Of a stretch of 64,000 nt of DNA, positions 14,850-24,188 are shown piece after piece. Within the stretch, counting starts at the first letter, position 1. Each line of letters starts with the position of its first letter. The notes under the pieces were generated by a model. The model had not been told where the DNA came from. It did no database searches and was given only the letters and a program-made list of their open reading frames with translations. Location: contig SMSL01000007.1 of assembly GCA_007859995.1 (NCBI GenBank), positions 1-64,000 on the forward strand, written 5' to 3'. A program made the position numbers and the translations under genes. The stretch comes from Candidatus Brocadiaceae bacterium S225 (lineage in GTDB: Bacteria; Planctomycetota; Brocadiia; Brocadiales; Scalinduaceae).

Positions 14850-15987
14850 AAAGATATTTATAAGTGCGGGTGAAACGTCCGGTGATATGCACGGTTCAAA
14901 CCTGATGCGTGAGATACATAAGAAAAATCCATCAATCACGTTCTATGGTTTAGGGAGAAATAAAATGGCTGAGGCTGGCCTGCAATGTATTCGCGACATG
15001 AGTTCCCATTCCGTCATGTGGCTTCAGGCGTTAAAAAAGATTCCCGGATTATGGAATGTATTTAAAAACTGCACTCGTTTTTTTGATGAAGAGAGGCCCG
15101 AACTGGTCATCCTTATTGATTACGTGGGCTTTAATCTCTACCTGGCCAAGGCTGCAAAAAAAAGAAACATTCCGGTTATGTATTACATAAGCCCTCAACT
15201 CTGGGCCCATGGATCATGGAGGATCAAAAAAATTAAAAAATTTGTAGACAGAATGGTGGTCATCTACCCTTTCGAGGAGGCATTCTATACTAATGGAGGC
15301 GTCTCTGCAAAATACGTCGGACACCCGCTTTTTGATGAACTTAACGCGAGGGATATAGATGAAGCCCTCGTTGAAAAAATGAAAGACGGAGAAAATAAGA
15401 CGATTGTTTCATTATTACCCGGAAGCCGTAAACAGGAAATAAGGAAGCTGCTGCCTATTCTCCTGGAGGCAACAAACGCCATTCATGAAAAAGTCCCATC
15501 AGCCACGTTCCTCTTATCATGCAGCAATACAAGAAATTTAGAACTGATAGAAAGTATTACAAAGCGTTTTACATCTGCAAATAATAAAAGATTGTCGATT
15601 GAAATTATTACAGAAAAGGTTTCTGAAATAATCAAGGCTTCTTCGCTATGTATCTGTAATTCGGGAACGGTTACGCTGGAAATAGCAAATTATCAAATTC
15701 CAATGATAGCCTGCTATCGTGTCTCACCATTTGAGTATTTTGCTTCGAAACCACATATTGATACGCCTTACATATGCCTGGTCAACGCGATTGCGGCAAA
15801 AGAAGTTGTTCATGAGAAAATCATGTACAGGGATGACTATAAATGGCTGGTTTCACACGCAACCGAACTGTTATTAAATGAAGAAAAAAGAGAGGTGTGT
15901 ATTGCCGGGCTTAAAGAAGTAACATCTTTAATCGGCGCTCCAGGCGCATCTGAAAAGGCTGCGGAAGAAGCATTGAGCATGATATAG
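14833..15987 (+). CDS. lpxB: lipid-A-disaccharide synthase
   Basis: 384 residues; joins UDP-diacylglucosamine and lipid X to form the lipid A disaccharide at the inner face of the cytoplasmic membrane. Family motifs are in order: SAGETSGDMHG near the N terminus, LIDYVGFNL, YYISPQLWAHGSWRI, YVGHPLFDE, LLPGSRKQEI, and CNSGTVTLEIA in the nucleotide-binding half. Length is normal. It starts at TTG inside the previous gene. The presence of lpxB implies a lipopolysaccharide-bearing outer membrane, in line with the many porins here. Confidence 0.95.
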   Translation: MDTITKKIFISAGETSGDMHGSNLMREIHKKNPSITFYGLGRNKMAEAGLQCIRDMSSHSVMWLQALKKIPGLWNVFKNCTRFFDEERPELVILIDYVGFNLYLAKAAKKRNIPVMYYISPQLWAHGSWRIKKIKKFVDRMVVIYPFEEAFYTNGGVSAKYVGHPLFDELNARDIDEALVEKMKDGENKTIVSLLPGSRKQEIRKLLPILLEATNAIHEKVPSATFLLSCSNTRNLELIESITKRFTSANNKRLSIEIITEKVSEIIKASSLCICNSGTVTLEIANYQIPMIACYRVSPFEYFASKPHIDTPYICLVNAIAAKEVVHEKIMYRDDYKWLVSHATELLLNEEKREVCIAGLKEVTSLIGAPGASEKAAEEALSMI

Positions 15988-16041
15988 GCTAAATTCTTTG
16001 GTTAGTTTCGTATTGCAAAAGGCAGTAGCATCAGTTCTCTT

Positions 16042-16560
16042 TTATCTGTCACTCAACAGATCATAACCCCTCTTGTTTGCAAATCCCAGTTTGAATATCT
16101 TATCAACAAGTACGTCCTTCGTTTGTTTGGAATTAGCGGTAATGTTTAATCTTGAGGAGAGTTCCAGGAGTGTATTTTTCTTATGTTTTGAGAGCTCGCT
16201 CATAAGTTGGTCTGTGGGCAATGCTTCCAGATGTTTCAGCAGATCGTCTATATTAATGGAACCGGGTTTTGCTTTCACAACCTTTTTCACTTTAGGAAGG
16301 ATGGTATCAGCAAGATATGGTTTGCTATTTAATGAATCCAGAAAAGAGACCAGTGTATGGATAGAGTGAGACAGTTGCCGCTGCTCAGATTCGTCGGGAA
16401 GGTTATTAATGTTATTTCTCAATGTATCAAGTTCCGTAATCATGTCATGGATGTCCTGCCCAATCCTCTGTTTTTCATCCTCCCCGGGCAGGAGAGAAAT
16501 ACACTCTTTAATTTTTGACAATGCGTCATGTATATTCAGGCTCTTTTTTTTCTTTGCCAT
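16042..16560 (-). CDS. unknown helical partner of ParA-like ATPase
   Basis: About 172 residues, basic N terminus (AKKKK), almost wholly helical, with an internal repeat-like pair (LPGEDEKQRIGQDIHDMITELD and LPDESEQRQLSHSIHTLVSFLD) and a C-terminal SAP/Rho-N-like segment (LLELSSRLNITANSKQTKDVLVDKIFKLGF) that could bind DNA. I use the ATG at 16560, two bases after the parA stop; a TTG at 16566 would overlap it by 4 bases. It takes the place normally held by ParB but lacks ParB motifs. Confidence 0.6.
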   Translation of the reverse strand: MAKKKKSLNIHDALSKIKECISLLPGEDEKQRIGQDIHDMITELDTLRNNINNLPDESEQRQLSHSIHTLVSFLDSLNSKPYLADTILPKVKKVVKAKPGSINIDDLLKHLEALPTDQLMSELSKHKKNTLLELSSRLNITANSKQTKDVLVDKIFKLGFANKRGYDLLSDR

Positions 16561-16562
16561 AT

Positions 16563-17582
16563 TCAATCACTAACTTTATTCAAAAATTCTTCTGTTACCA
16601 GCTTGTATTGCTCAGCTACGCGTTTTGAGTTGTCATCTTTCAAGAGAAAAACGGGGACCGCCTGTGCCGCTGCCTCTGTATAGCCTGCACCCCATGAAAT
16701 AAAATCTTCAAAACACAGACCACCGTAATGCCTGCGAAGATCATTCATCTTATCTTTATGTGTGTTTACTACACCCTGCCCAAACGTACGTACCATGGTA
16801 AACAATATTCCCTTAAGTATAATGTCATGTGCTTCGGAACCGGCCAGATTGCACTTGTTATACATCGTGTCATTCAACTCCCTGATTTTTTTCATGAGTA
16901 TATTTATGCCGATTGTTGACATGTGATCCGGTATTGCTGTTATTACATAATAATCGCTAGAAGCAAGTGCATTTTGAGTAACAAGATAAAGATTTGGCGG
17001 ACAATCTATAAGGACATAATCGTAGTCATCTTTGACCCTGTTAATAAAATCTCTAAGGATACGGCGCTGGTCCACATAGAAAAGAGCATCTCTTATATCG
17101 TCCGACGTATCCATGCCAAAAATTTCTTTTACCTTTTTCAATGTGCGTTTAAGGACAAACATCTGTTCCTGCAAAATACCGGATTCTATTTTTCTCCAAA
17201 CCTTTGCGGCCAAGTCAATATCAATACTCAGCAGATCTACGTCTGACGGAATCAGGTCAAGACCCCTTACCACATCTTTTACAATCTTGCCACCGGAAAA
17301 CAGTTCAATGGGTGATTTCCATATAATATTTTTGGATTGAGGCTTTTCATCACTATCCTTTAGATAATGTTCAAAGAGTCTGGCAGTAGTCCCGTTTTTA
17401 CTTTTAGACACTTCCCATCGTTCGGGGACAACACACAGAAAAGTCAGATTAGTCTGAGGGTCAACATCAATAAGCAATACTTTTTTGTTATGATAAAGAG
17501 AGAGAGCGCAGCCGATATGGTAGGTAGTTGTTGTCTTTCCAACTCCTCCCTTATAGTTAATAAATGAAATAACCTTTCCCAT
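16563..17582 (-). CDS. ParA/Soj-type ATPase
   Basis: 339 residues with the deviant Walker A KGGVGKTT near residue 11, the switch DVDPQTNLT near 39, and the Walker B-like DYVLIDCPPNL near 200. It belongs to the MinD/ParA ATPases that position DNA, proteins or machines. It is longer than typical Soj (about 255), with an insert around residues 90-185. The gene downstream encodes an unusual small helical protein and no ParB, so it may position cellular cargo rather than a plasmid. No parS-like palindrome was seen nearby. Confidence 0.88.
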   Translation of the reverse strand: MGKVISFINYKGGVGKTTTTYHIGCALSLYHNKKVLLIDVDPQTNLTFLCVVPERWEVSKSKNGTTARLFEHYLKDSDEKPQSKNIIWKSPIELFSGGKIVKDVVRGLDLIPSDVDLLSIDIDLAAKVWRKIESGILQEQMFVLKRTLKKVKEIFGMDTSDDIRDALFYVDQRRILRDFINRVKDDYDYVLIDCPPNLYLVTQNALASSDYYVITAIPDHMSTIGINILMKKIRELNDTMYNKCNLAGSEAHDIILKGILFTMVRTFGQGVVNTHKDKMNDLRRHYGGLCFEDFISWGAGYTEAAAQAVPVFLLKDDNSKRVAEQYKLVTEEFLNKVSD

Positions 17583-17829
17583 CGCTATATTGCCTTTTAA
17601 TCAATTAATCTTATTTTATTGTTTCTATCCTTATTTTTCTACCTGGCAAGACTACCTGTATTGCACAAAGAATTCAAACTATTTATGATTTTGATCTAAA
17701 TATTTTGAATCATATGACAAAGTAGTGAATTTTGTATTATATTTATGTTATAATGTTGCAATAAAATGAAAGCTTTGTGTACTCTGTCTCAGACAACTTA
17801 TTCCGATTATACATAAGTATGGAGCAAAT

Positions 17830-18234
17830 ATGAATCTAGAGAGCGCAATCAAGATAGTAAGAGAATATGGAAATATTCTGAGTGAACAACCTATTAAAAA
17901 TGTTCAGGGCAGGTCTATATCACTATTGCCATATGACAAAGACACTATAAAAGAGGCAATTAAGGTTGAGCTGATGTATGTCGGCACAGCAGAGCCGAGA
18001 GATGATAAAATGTTCGGGACTCTTCAGCTGGGTTTCCTGCAGCTCGCCAGTTTTCTTCCTGATGGTGAAGTCGTGCCTACGTTTGACATTGGAAACGCCC
18101 TTGAATCAGACGATGTCTGTCACAACTATTTCCAATACCTTGACAGAAGTGAAAAGGTAAGCAACCATATCCTGGAACAGACGAGTATACTGGTAAATGA
18201 ACTTGACAAGTTTTGTCAGGACAACGGATTATAG
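17830..18234 (+). CDS. hypothetical protein
   Basis: 134 residues, soluble, acidic, starting MNLESAIKIVREYG. A mixed alpha/beta pattern has a C-terminal helix (ILEQTSILVNELDKFCQDNG). No family is recognised. An AT-rich stretch at about 17715-17755 with TATAAT-like boxes may hold its promoter. It is followed 45 bases later by another unknown gene in the same direction, so the two probably form an operon. Confidence 0.6.
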   Translation: MNLESAIKIVREYGNILSEQPIKNVQGRSISLLPYDKDTIKEAIKVELMYVGTAEPRDDKMFGTLQLGFLQLASFLPDGEVVPTFDIGNALESDDVCHNYFQYLDRSEKVSNHILEQTSILVNELDKFCQDNGL

Positions 18235-18279
18235 CAGAGGGCAGAAATTTTTATTCTTTTGTGTTAATATGAGTGAGTT

Positions 18280-18810
18280 ATGGATATTGAAAAAATCTGG
18301 GAAAGAGCTCTCAAATATACAGAAATAATCAGGCCGCGGGTAAAGCCTCTTGATACCTTTAAGACTACCCATTTGCCATACATCTTCTTGGCTGAATCCT
18401 CAGTCAATCTGGGAGATTGCGTGGTTCGTAAGGGAGAAATATTGGTGGAAAAGCCTTCGATCTTCCTTCCGCCGGGTTCACCTCAGCTTGATGGGTTTGA
18501 TTTCAGGGATGGTTCCAGGCAGCATCAGGAGATGATAACCAATTTTTTTCTTGTTCGTGGCATCGAGTTCCCATCCTATAAATATAATAATAAAACATAT
18601 TCACTTGATATTTTTGAAGGCAGGCTTAGCCGGGCAATTGAGAAATACACGCAGGAACTGCAAAAAGAAGAGAATGTTACTTCCGGTCTTATCATTGGTC
18701 CGGAGGATTGCTGGCAGTTTTCTGTTTTTATCTTTATCTGCACACAAATCTTACGCTCCGCAGATAATGATATGAAGAGCATCATGAATAGATGGAACAG
18801 ATACGGGTAA
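18280..18810 (+). CDS. hypothetical protein
   Basis: 176 residues, soluble. The central part (VVRKGEILVEKPSIFLPPGSPQLDGFDF) and a Trp-rich end (WQFSVFIFICTQIL) show no catalytic motif I know. It is likely co-transcribed with the preceding gene. No signal peptide. Confidence 0.6.
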   Translation: MDIEKIWERALKYTEIIRPRVKPLDTFKTTHLPYIFLAESSVNLGDCVVRKGEILVEKPSIFLPPGSPQLDGFDFRDGSRQHQEMITNFFLVRGIEFPSYKYNNKTYSLDIFEGRLSRAIEKYTQELQKEENVTSGLIIGPEDCWQFSVFIFICTQILRSADNDMKSIMNRWNRYG

Positions 18811-18857
18811 GAAAAAAGATAAAAGTGATAAAAGTTTGAAGTGAACCAATGATGGTG

Positions 18858-19217
18858 TCATCCTTCAATAATAAGAAGTAGTCCGCAGTCAGGACATTCC
18901 TTTGCGTCCTTACCGACATCGTGACCGCATGCGGGGCATTTGTCCTGATCAGCCCATTCCTGAGATTCTCTGAGTTCCGGGTGTACGGTCATGTAATATT
19001 CATCAATACTGTCATGTGCCGCCTGAACATCTTTTTCGGCAACCAGGAGAATGAATCGGCAACCACACGTTCCCGCACTGCATCCCGGGGCGAGTGTCAT
19101 GCCGAAAACAATACCATCCCCGGCCAGCATGTCAGCCAACTCCTTGATCCAGTCCTGATCACCCTCCTTGACTGCCACCCATTCAGCATGGCCTTCTTCC
19201 GGATTTGGTGTTTCCAT
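18858..19217 (-). CDS. DUF2007-like protein with C-terminal zinc ribbon
   Basis: 119 residues. The middle (about 50-75: CGCRFILLVAEKDVQAAHDSIDEYY) resembles the small ferredoxin-like DUF2007 fold seen in putative signal-transducing proteins. The C terminus has a zinc ribbon, CPACGHDVGKDAKECPDCG. Extra Cys residues occur at GCSAGTCGC. AAGGAGG precedes the ATG. It probably has a regulatory or protein-binding role. Confidence 0.65.
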   Translation of the reverse strand: METPNPEEGHAEWVAVKEGDQDWIKELADMLAGDGIVFGMTLAPGCSAGTCGCRFILLVAEKDVQAAHDSIDEYYMTVHPELRESQEWADQDKCPACGHDVGKDAKECPDCGLLLIIEG

Positions 19218-19316
19218 ATTTCGAGACCTCCTTATAATCTGAATAAAATTCTGTTTTTCAACCGATAATATATAAATTATTCTGCTTCATGAATCAATAT
19301 CTAATTTCCGTTTTAA

Positions 19317-19721
19317 TCATGGCAAGGGTTTCAATAGTCTCTTAATAACCTGCATAGCGAGCATGAGTAAATGGCCATCATGATTTTTAATTGATTCTAG
19401 CAAAGCGTCATCGCCGCCTCTGTTTCCTGCTATCATCTCCAGTTCGTTTTTTATCTCCTCATCAGATTCTCTGCTTTTAATTTTGTCCAGTATATTACAT
19501 ACTTCTGCTATATCAGAATCTTCCAGGGAATCCCTCAGTTTTGATATCAGTATCTGTATGTTATCATCCGCGACTGTACCCATTCGTTTGGCAAGGTTCC
19601 TGTCCACCAGCTTTCTCTTGATCATCTCATCTACCTCTTCAAGTTTGTCGAAGTGGATCCCCGCCTCTTTCTCCCATGACTCAAGCTGTTCGATTGATAA
19701 AGCCATTTCTATTTCTTCCAT
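19317..19721 (-). CDS. hypothetical helical protein
   Basis: 134 residues, acidic, nearly all helical, with no family recognised. An alternative ATG is at 19706. It lies 14 bases downstream of the NAD(P)HX dehydratase gene, so it is probably expressed from the same transcript. Confidence 0.55.
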   Translation of the reverse strand: MEEIEMALSIEQLESWEKEAGIHFDKLEEVDEMIKRKLVDRNLAKRMGTVADDNIQILISKLRDSLEDSDIAEVCNILDKIKSRESDEEIKNELEMIAGNRGGDDALLESIKNHDGHLLMLAMQVIKRLLKPLP

Positions 19722-19735
19722 CCTTTCATTTTATT

Positions 19736-20614
19736 CTATTTTATGAATGCGTCAGGTAAATATTCAATGATGTCGGAAGCGATCATTGATAGTTCTCCCT
19801 TTTTATTTGCTGCAATATCACCCGCCAGGCCATGGATGTATACGCCAAGCCGCGAGGCGTCAAACAGATCATATCCCTGGCCGATCAATGATGCGATGAT
19901 TCCTGTAAGGACGTCACCTGCGCCGGCTGTTGCCATTCCGGGATTACCCGTACGGTTTATGTATACTTTCCCACTGTCTGCAACTATCGTTTTATCACCC
20001 TTTAGCACCAGGATGACTCTTTTTTCGTCACTTAATTTTTTCCGGATTGATTGAACAAACTTCGTGGTCGTGTTCAACCTCTCTTTTTGCACATCCTTTG
20101 CCGAACTAAGACCTGTTAAGCGTGACATCTCCCCGGGATGGGGCGTTAATACAGCATGTTTTTTTATCTTGTGCAATATCTTCACATTATCCGAAAGTGC
20201 ATTAAGTCCGTCTGCGTCAATTACCATGTTTCGGTCTATATTTTTTATTAACCAGAGGATGAGTTCTCTCGTTTCAGGTTGTTGAGAAAGGCCCGGTCCT
20301 AAGGCGACTACATCATGCGACTCACATAACTTAATGATCTCTTTTCTCCCCTTATTGGATAACGTAGATGCCTTTGTTTCCGGTAGTGGACGTGTCATCA
20401 CGCAAGTCAGTTTCACCTCCATTACAGGGTTCAGGCTCTCAGGCACTCCCAGGGTTACTATACCTGATCCACTCCTCAATGCTGCTTTTGAGCAGAGGTA
20501 TGCGGCGCCTGTCATACCTGGTGAACCGGCAAGCACTAGCACACGACCATAGCTGCCTTTGTGTGTGTTGCTTTTCCTTGGATTAAACTTGGGCAGTTTT
20601 TTAACTCGTAGCAT
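19736..20614 (-). CDS. nnrD: ADP-dependent NAD(P)H-hydrate dehydratase
   Basis: 292 residues, the YjeF C-terminal (carbohydrate-kinase-like) domain alone. It repairs hydrated NAD(P)H using ADP or ATP. Motifs: GSYGRVLVLAGSPGMTGAAYL, VALGPGLSQ, VIDADGLNAL, LTPHPGEMSRL, and the catalytic NPGMATAGAGDVLTG. In many bacteria it is fused to the epimerase (NnrE); here the epimerase is a separate gene at 50022-50708. Length fits the stand-alone form. Confidence 0.93.
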   Translation of the reverse strand: MLRVKKLPKFNPRKSNTHKGSYGRVLVLAGSPGMTGAAYLCSKAALRSGSGIVTLGVPESLNPVMEVKLTCVMTRPLPETKASTLSNKGRKEIIKLCESHDVVALGPGLSQQPETRELILWLIKNIDRNMVIDADGLNALSDNVKILHKIKKHAVLTPHPGEMSRLTGLSSAKDVQKERLNTTTKFVQSIRKKLSDEKRVILVLKGDKTIVADSGKVYINRTGNPGMATAGAGDVLTGIIASLIGQGYDLFDASRLGVYIHGLAGDIAANKKGELSMIASDIIEYLPDAFIK

Positions 20615-20739
20615 AATTTCTCAATATAATCTTGATCAAAGCCAGCCTGATGGATTTAATTGTTTGACACTATTGAAATTTCTCCTGGACGGTCGCTGGC
20701 TCTTAACTGCCAGAGGTTTCACTTCTTAAATTAAACCTG

Positions 20740-21099
20740 TTATGCTGTTTTTAGTCTTCTGAATCGAAACTTTTCAGTATCGACAACAACAAAAGAGTCC
20801 TTCAATTTCTGACTTTGTGTTTGGATTAATTGTCTTAAGCGAAGTAACTTTAGATTTGTTTGTTGTACATCAAAGCGTAGTAAAACAATGCCTCTTGTTG
20901 GTTTTCTCAAGTGAAAAACAAGTTCTCCAAAGCCCTTATCCTCAGTTAAAAGAATTCTACTTTCATCAAATGCTTTTTTGAGCACTTCTTCATCAAGTAT
21001 TCCAGGCTTAGATTCCGTTATATAGAGGATATCATGGCCATCTTCCCTAAGTGACACTACCACTTCAGCATCACAGCACTCATCAGCAAGGAATTTCAT
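20740..21099 (-). CDS. DUF5615 PIN-like toxin
   Basis: 119 residues, MKFLADECCDAEVVVSLREDGHDI with acidic residues placed as in PIN-like ribonucleases, and LLTEDKGFGELVF in the centre, typical of DUF5615 proteins. This family is usually the toxin half of a toxin-antitoxin pair. It overlaps the antitoxin gene by 4 bases. Confidence 0.85.
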   Translation of the reverse strand: MKFLADECCDAEVVVSLREDGHDILYITESKPGILDEEVLKKAFDESRILLTEDKGFGELVFHLRKPTRGIVLLRFDVQQTNLKLLRLRQLIQTQSQKLKDSFVVVDTEKFRFRRLKTA

Positions 21100-21332
21100 A
21101 ATTTGGATCCTGAAGCAAAAACAATCTCTTCTTGTGCCAAATAGTCAGCCGCGAATCTCTCTGCTGCAAAAATATCTTCCGGTTTTAAGTGAGGATGATC
21201 TTTAATAATCTCGTCAGCCGTCATACCTCCTGCCAATTTCCTGAGAATATGTTCGACCGTAATTCTAGTTCCTTTAATAATTGGTTTTCCAAACATAATT
21301 CCCGGATTTACGTCAATCCTTTTATGCTCCAT
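21096..21332 (-). CDS. DUF433 antitoxin
   Basis: 78 residues: IDVNPGIMFGKPIIKGTRITVEHILRKLAGGMTADEII, the classic DUF433 helix-turn-helix pattern. It normally binds the DUF5615 toxin and represses the shared promoter. TAGGAGA lies upstream of the ATG. The 349-bp stretch to its right (21333-21681) holds no gene I can support. Confidence 0.87.
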   Translation of the reverse strand: MEHKRIDVNPGIMFGKPIIKGTRITVEHILRKLAGGMTADEIIKDHPHLKPEDIFAAERFAADYLAQEEIVFASGSKL

Positions 21333-21681
21333 TTTTTTCTCCTATCTTATTTTTAAAACAACTGATTATTTTTCTTAATGTACAAATAAAAGATAAACAA
21401 AGCAAGTGAAAGTTGTTAAGAGCAAATGTCAAGATGCGTCCCCACAAACCAGACCAAATCTTCTTATAAAAATAGGTTATATTATCAAATTTTCCAACTG
21501 TAACGCCTGTCGCTTGTTTAAGTCCAAAGTTCATTTCCTCAAGCTTTCCAATATTGCAGAATTTTTATGAAAACTCAGCACGCCCTGATACGGTAAAAAA
21601 AGGGGCAAAGACCATTAAACAATTTGTTAAAAGAATGCGCAATAGATTTGATCTTTGCTAGAAACTCTTTAAGATATTGCG

Positions 21682-21885
21682 CTAAAGTGTATCTTCACGA
21701 ATCTCATCTGTTTCTTCTTCCGATTCGATCTCAAGCAGTTTGATTTGAGGTAGAGATTTGCCAATAAATCCCTGTATATCCCCATACATGCCCGTTGTAT
21801 TATGTAAAACTCGTTCAATTTCTTTCTCTCTTTTTGACCAAGTCCTTATCATTGTTCTTTTTTCTTGTTCCAAATCCTCTTTCAT
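21682..21885 (-). pseudogene. C-terminal remnant of a DUF2130 gene
   Basis: The 67 codons match the C-terminal end of DUF2130 proteins (KEDLEQEKRTM, then WSKREKEIERV, then MYGDIQGFIGKSLPQI). Complete members are about 400 residues, so over 80% is missing and the frame is not open further upstream. It marks DNA loss at the left edge of the putative defence patch. Confidence 0.75.
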
Positions 21886-22164
21886 TGCAATTTAATTATT
21901 TTACGATGTTACGAATAGAGTTATAACAAAAGATATTTGCCAATTTTATGATATTGTGTTAAAAGTACTACATGTTCATATCTCACAAAAACTTATCTGC
22001 TATCAAGCCAAACTTATATTACACATTTCAGTCGTGAGATTACTTGGGCGAAGTATTCAAAACTATAGAAGATGTCCAGTTATTCAGAAAATCATATGTA
22101 ACATATGGACATATTTATAATCACATAATTACTGTCTTTTTCGAGACATGTAAAAAATATAATT

Positions 22165-22644
22165 ATGACAGGTAAATTAACTTTTTTCGGACATGAATCC
22201 TTTGTTTGTAAACAATTCTGGCTAAAAAAAGGATATGATTTTTTGAAAAAACAAAAAATTTTCAATACCGATGCTGCAGTAGTTGAATTAGGTGTTGGAA
22301 AGAATATGGTTAACGCTATTCGGTTTTGGCTCAAATCATTTGGCTTACTCAATGACAGTGATAATATAAACGATCTTGCAAAGTTTCTGTTTGGTGAAAA
22401 AGGCAGTGATCCATTTATAGAAGATTTCGGAACTGTTTGGCTTTTGCATTATTATCTAATAAAAACCAATAAGGCATCCATCTATAATATGATATTCAAT
22501 GAATTTAGAAAAGAACGTCTTGAATTTACAAGAAATCAATTACATAATTTTATAAAACGAAAGTGCGAAGAATACGATTTTAACTATAATGAAAACACCG
22601 TCAATTCTGATATTAAAATTTTTTTTAAAAGTTTCCTGACGTAA
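22165..22644 (+). CDS. DUF4007 protein, short form
   Basis: 159 residues resembling the N-terminal part of DUF4007 proteins: FFGHESFVCKQFWLKKGYDFL and AVVELGVGKNMVNAIRFWLKSFGLL. Family members are usually near 300 residues and occur beside DNA-phosphorothioation or PAPS-reductase-like genes in defence loci. No such sulfur genes are present here. The next gene starts 4 bases after the stop. The region is visibly more AT-rich than its surroundings, which fits recent transfer. Confidence 0.75.
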   Translation: MTGKLTFFGHESFVCKQFWLKKGYDFLKKQKIFNTDAAVVELGVGKNMVNAIRFWLKSFGLLNDSDNINDLAKFLFGEKGSDPFIEDFGTVWLLHYYLIKTNKASIYNMIFNEFRKERLEFTRNQLHNFIKRKCEEYDFNYNENTVNSDIKIFFKSFLT

Positions 22645-22648
22645 CATA

Positions 22649-23743
22649 ATGAAACTGCCATATTCAAATAAGTTGCCGATAGATCGCCTTGGTCGTTGTT
22701 TTGATGATACTACTAATGCTTATAAGTTTTATTGGTTCTTAGCAATACTTGATTCAATTCTTGAAAATAATACAACAGTAATTTCAACTAAAGAGCTTGC
22801 GGTAAGAATGATTGCTGATGCATGGTATCCTCTCGATTATTTTAAACTTTCTTTCGGAAAACAAGATGGTTTCAAAAGAATAGCTCAATCTATAAGCAAA
22901 AAACTTATAGTTGATAATTTACCAAATTCTTCTTCGTTGTTTAGTCAACTGCAAAGTAAGTTGAATCAAAAACAATTAGAAGAAATTTACAAGGCTGTTT
23001 ACAAACTTTTAAGGTGGGTACCTTACAGATTTATACGTCCGTTTTTTAAAAGCGAGTTGGTTGGTGTTTCTGATTCCCAGATTAACAATCACATTGTCCA
23101 TTTATCAAATTCAAATAGAGCTATTTCGCCTTATTGTTTTAATAGTGGTGAAATAATTTTGAGTAAGGACTGGCTTGAATATTTTCAAAGTAATCAAGTA
23201 ATACTCCGTGATTTTCTAAAGTGGAATCTTGTAAAGTATTTGCAAAAGCACAACCCTAATGTGGTTGGTTTGACTGAAAAACTTGAAAAACCTATTCAAA
23301 GGGATATGAAGCTAGCAAGACAGTTTTGGAAAATTTATTTGCAAAATAATTCCACAAAATGTGTTTACTCACATGAAGTTATTACACAATCAAGACTCAG
23401 CTTGGATCATTTTATACCATGGACTTATATTGCTCATGATCAAATTTGGAATTTAATACCAACTACAAAAAATGTTAATTCAATGAAAAGCGATTGGCTT
23501 CCTTCACTTGAAAAATACTTTGATGGCTTCGTAGCACTTCAATTTGAAGCTTTTCATTTTCACTATAGGGGAAAAAACAAACAATTACTTGAAGACTATT
23601 CATTAAATTTTTGTGCATCTTTAGACGATATATTTTCCATGAGCGTAAAAACGCTTAAGAACAGATTTAAGCAACAAATTTTACCAATTATGGAAACTGC
23701 AAAAAATTTAGGATTCAGCTATCCGTTTGTTTATAAAAAATGA
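22649..23743 (+). CDS. HNH endonuclease-domain protein
   Basis: 364 residues. The N-terminal two thirds are unfamiliar. An HNH-type nuclease core lies at about 245-285: CVYSHEVITQSRLSLDHFIPW, then HDQIWNLIP, then NVNSMKSD. The LDH-N-N/K spacing fits the beta-beta-alpha-metal fold. It is translated with the DUF4007 gene (4-base gap), so both probably serve one DNA-cutting system. Confidence 0.8.
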   Translation: MKLPYSNKLPIDRLGRCFDDTTNAYKFYWFLAILDSILENNTTVISTKELAVRMIADAWYPLDYFKLSFGKQDGFKRIAQSISKKLIVDNLPNSSSLFSQLQSKLNQKQLEEIYKAVYKLLRWVPYRFIRPFFKSELVGVSDSQINNHIVHLSNSNRAISPYCFNSGEIILSKDWLEYFQSNQVILRDFLKWNLVKYLQKHNPNVVGLTEKLEKPIQRDMKLARQFWKIYLQNNSTKCVYSHEVITQSRLSLDHFIPWTYIAHDQIWNLIPTTKNVNSMKSDWLPSLEKYFDGFVALQFEAFHFHYRGKNKQLLEDYSLNFCASLDDIFSMSVKTLKNRFKQQILPIMETAKNLGFSYPFVYKK

Positions 23744-23805
23744 TTTGAGAGAACGACAGGAAGGGGTTAGAAATATTTTACTTTTAAAGCAAATGATTTA
23801 AAGAA

Positions 23806-24177
23806 ATGAAAATTTTAAACCTTCTAAAATCTTTTTATTCAGAAATCGATGGAACAAAGAAAGCCATATTTCATTCCGCGATTGCTAAGGAAAATAAGAT
23901 TTTGATTAAATTTCTATTGCAAAGTGGTTTGGTCGAATCTCTAAGGATAGAGAAGAAAAAAGGATATATTCCAGTTTTTACAAAAGAAGAAATGAATAAA
24001 CTTGAATTTATTAACATTACAGACCTGAGGACTATTTCAATGGTTACAAAGAATGAACGTAAATATCAAACAGTTATTCATGCCGGAATACTAAAGGACT
24101 GGGTTGGATTCGGTTGGGCAGAACTAGGAAAACCAACCAAAGAAGATTTCGAAAAGTATCCAATTGCGTTGCTGTAA
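23806..24177 (+). CDS. hypothetical protein in defence patch
   Basis: 123 residues, soluble, with no family recognised. It starts MKILNLLKSFYSEI and ends WAELGKPTKEDFEKYPIALL. It follows the HNH gene by 62 bases in the same direction, and its stop lies 12 bases from the end of the convergent ATPase gene. It could be a small accessory or immunity protein. Confidence 0.5.
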   Translation: MKILNLLKSFYSEIDGTKKAIFHSAIAKENKILIKFLLQSGLVESLRIEKKKGYIPVFTKEEMNKLEFINITDLRTISMVTKNERKYQTVIHAGILKDWVGFGWAELGKPTKEDFEKYPIALL

Positions 24178-24188
24178 ACTTTGAGTAA

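Noticed and set aside
16563-17582. plasmid or integrated-element partition locus
   Set aside because: No ParB, no parS repeats, no integrase or replication gene nearby; flanked by housekeeping genes.
21322-21534. 70-codon minus-strand frame upstream of the DUF433 antitoxin
   Set aside because: It overlaps the antitoxin start and its ribosome binding site, and shows no recognisable domain.
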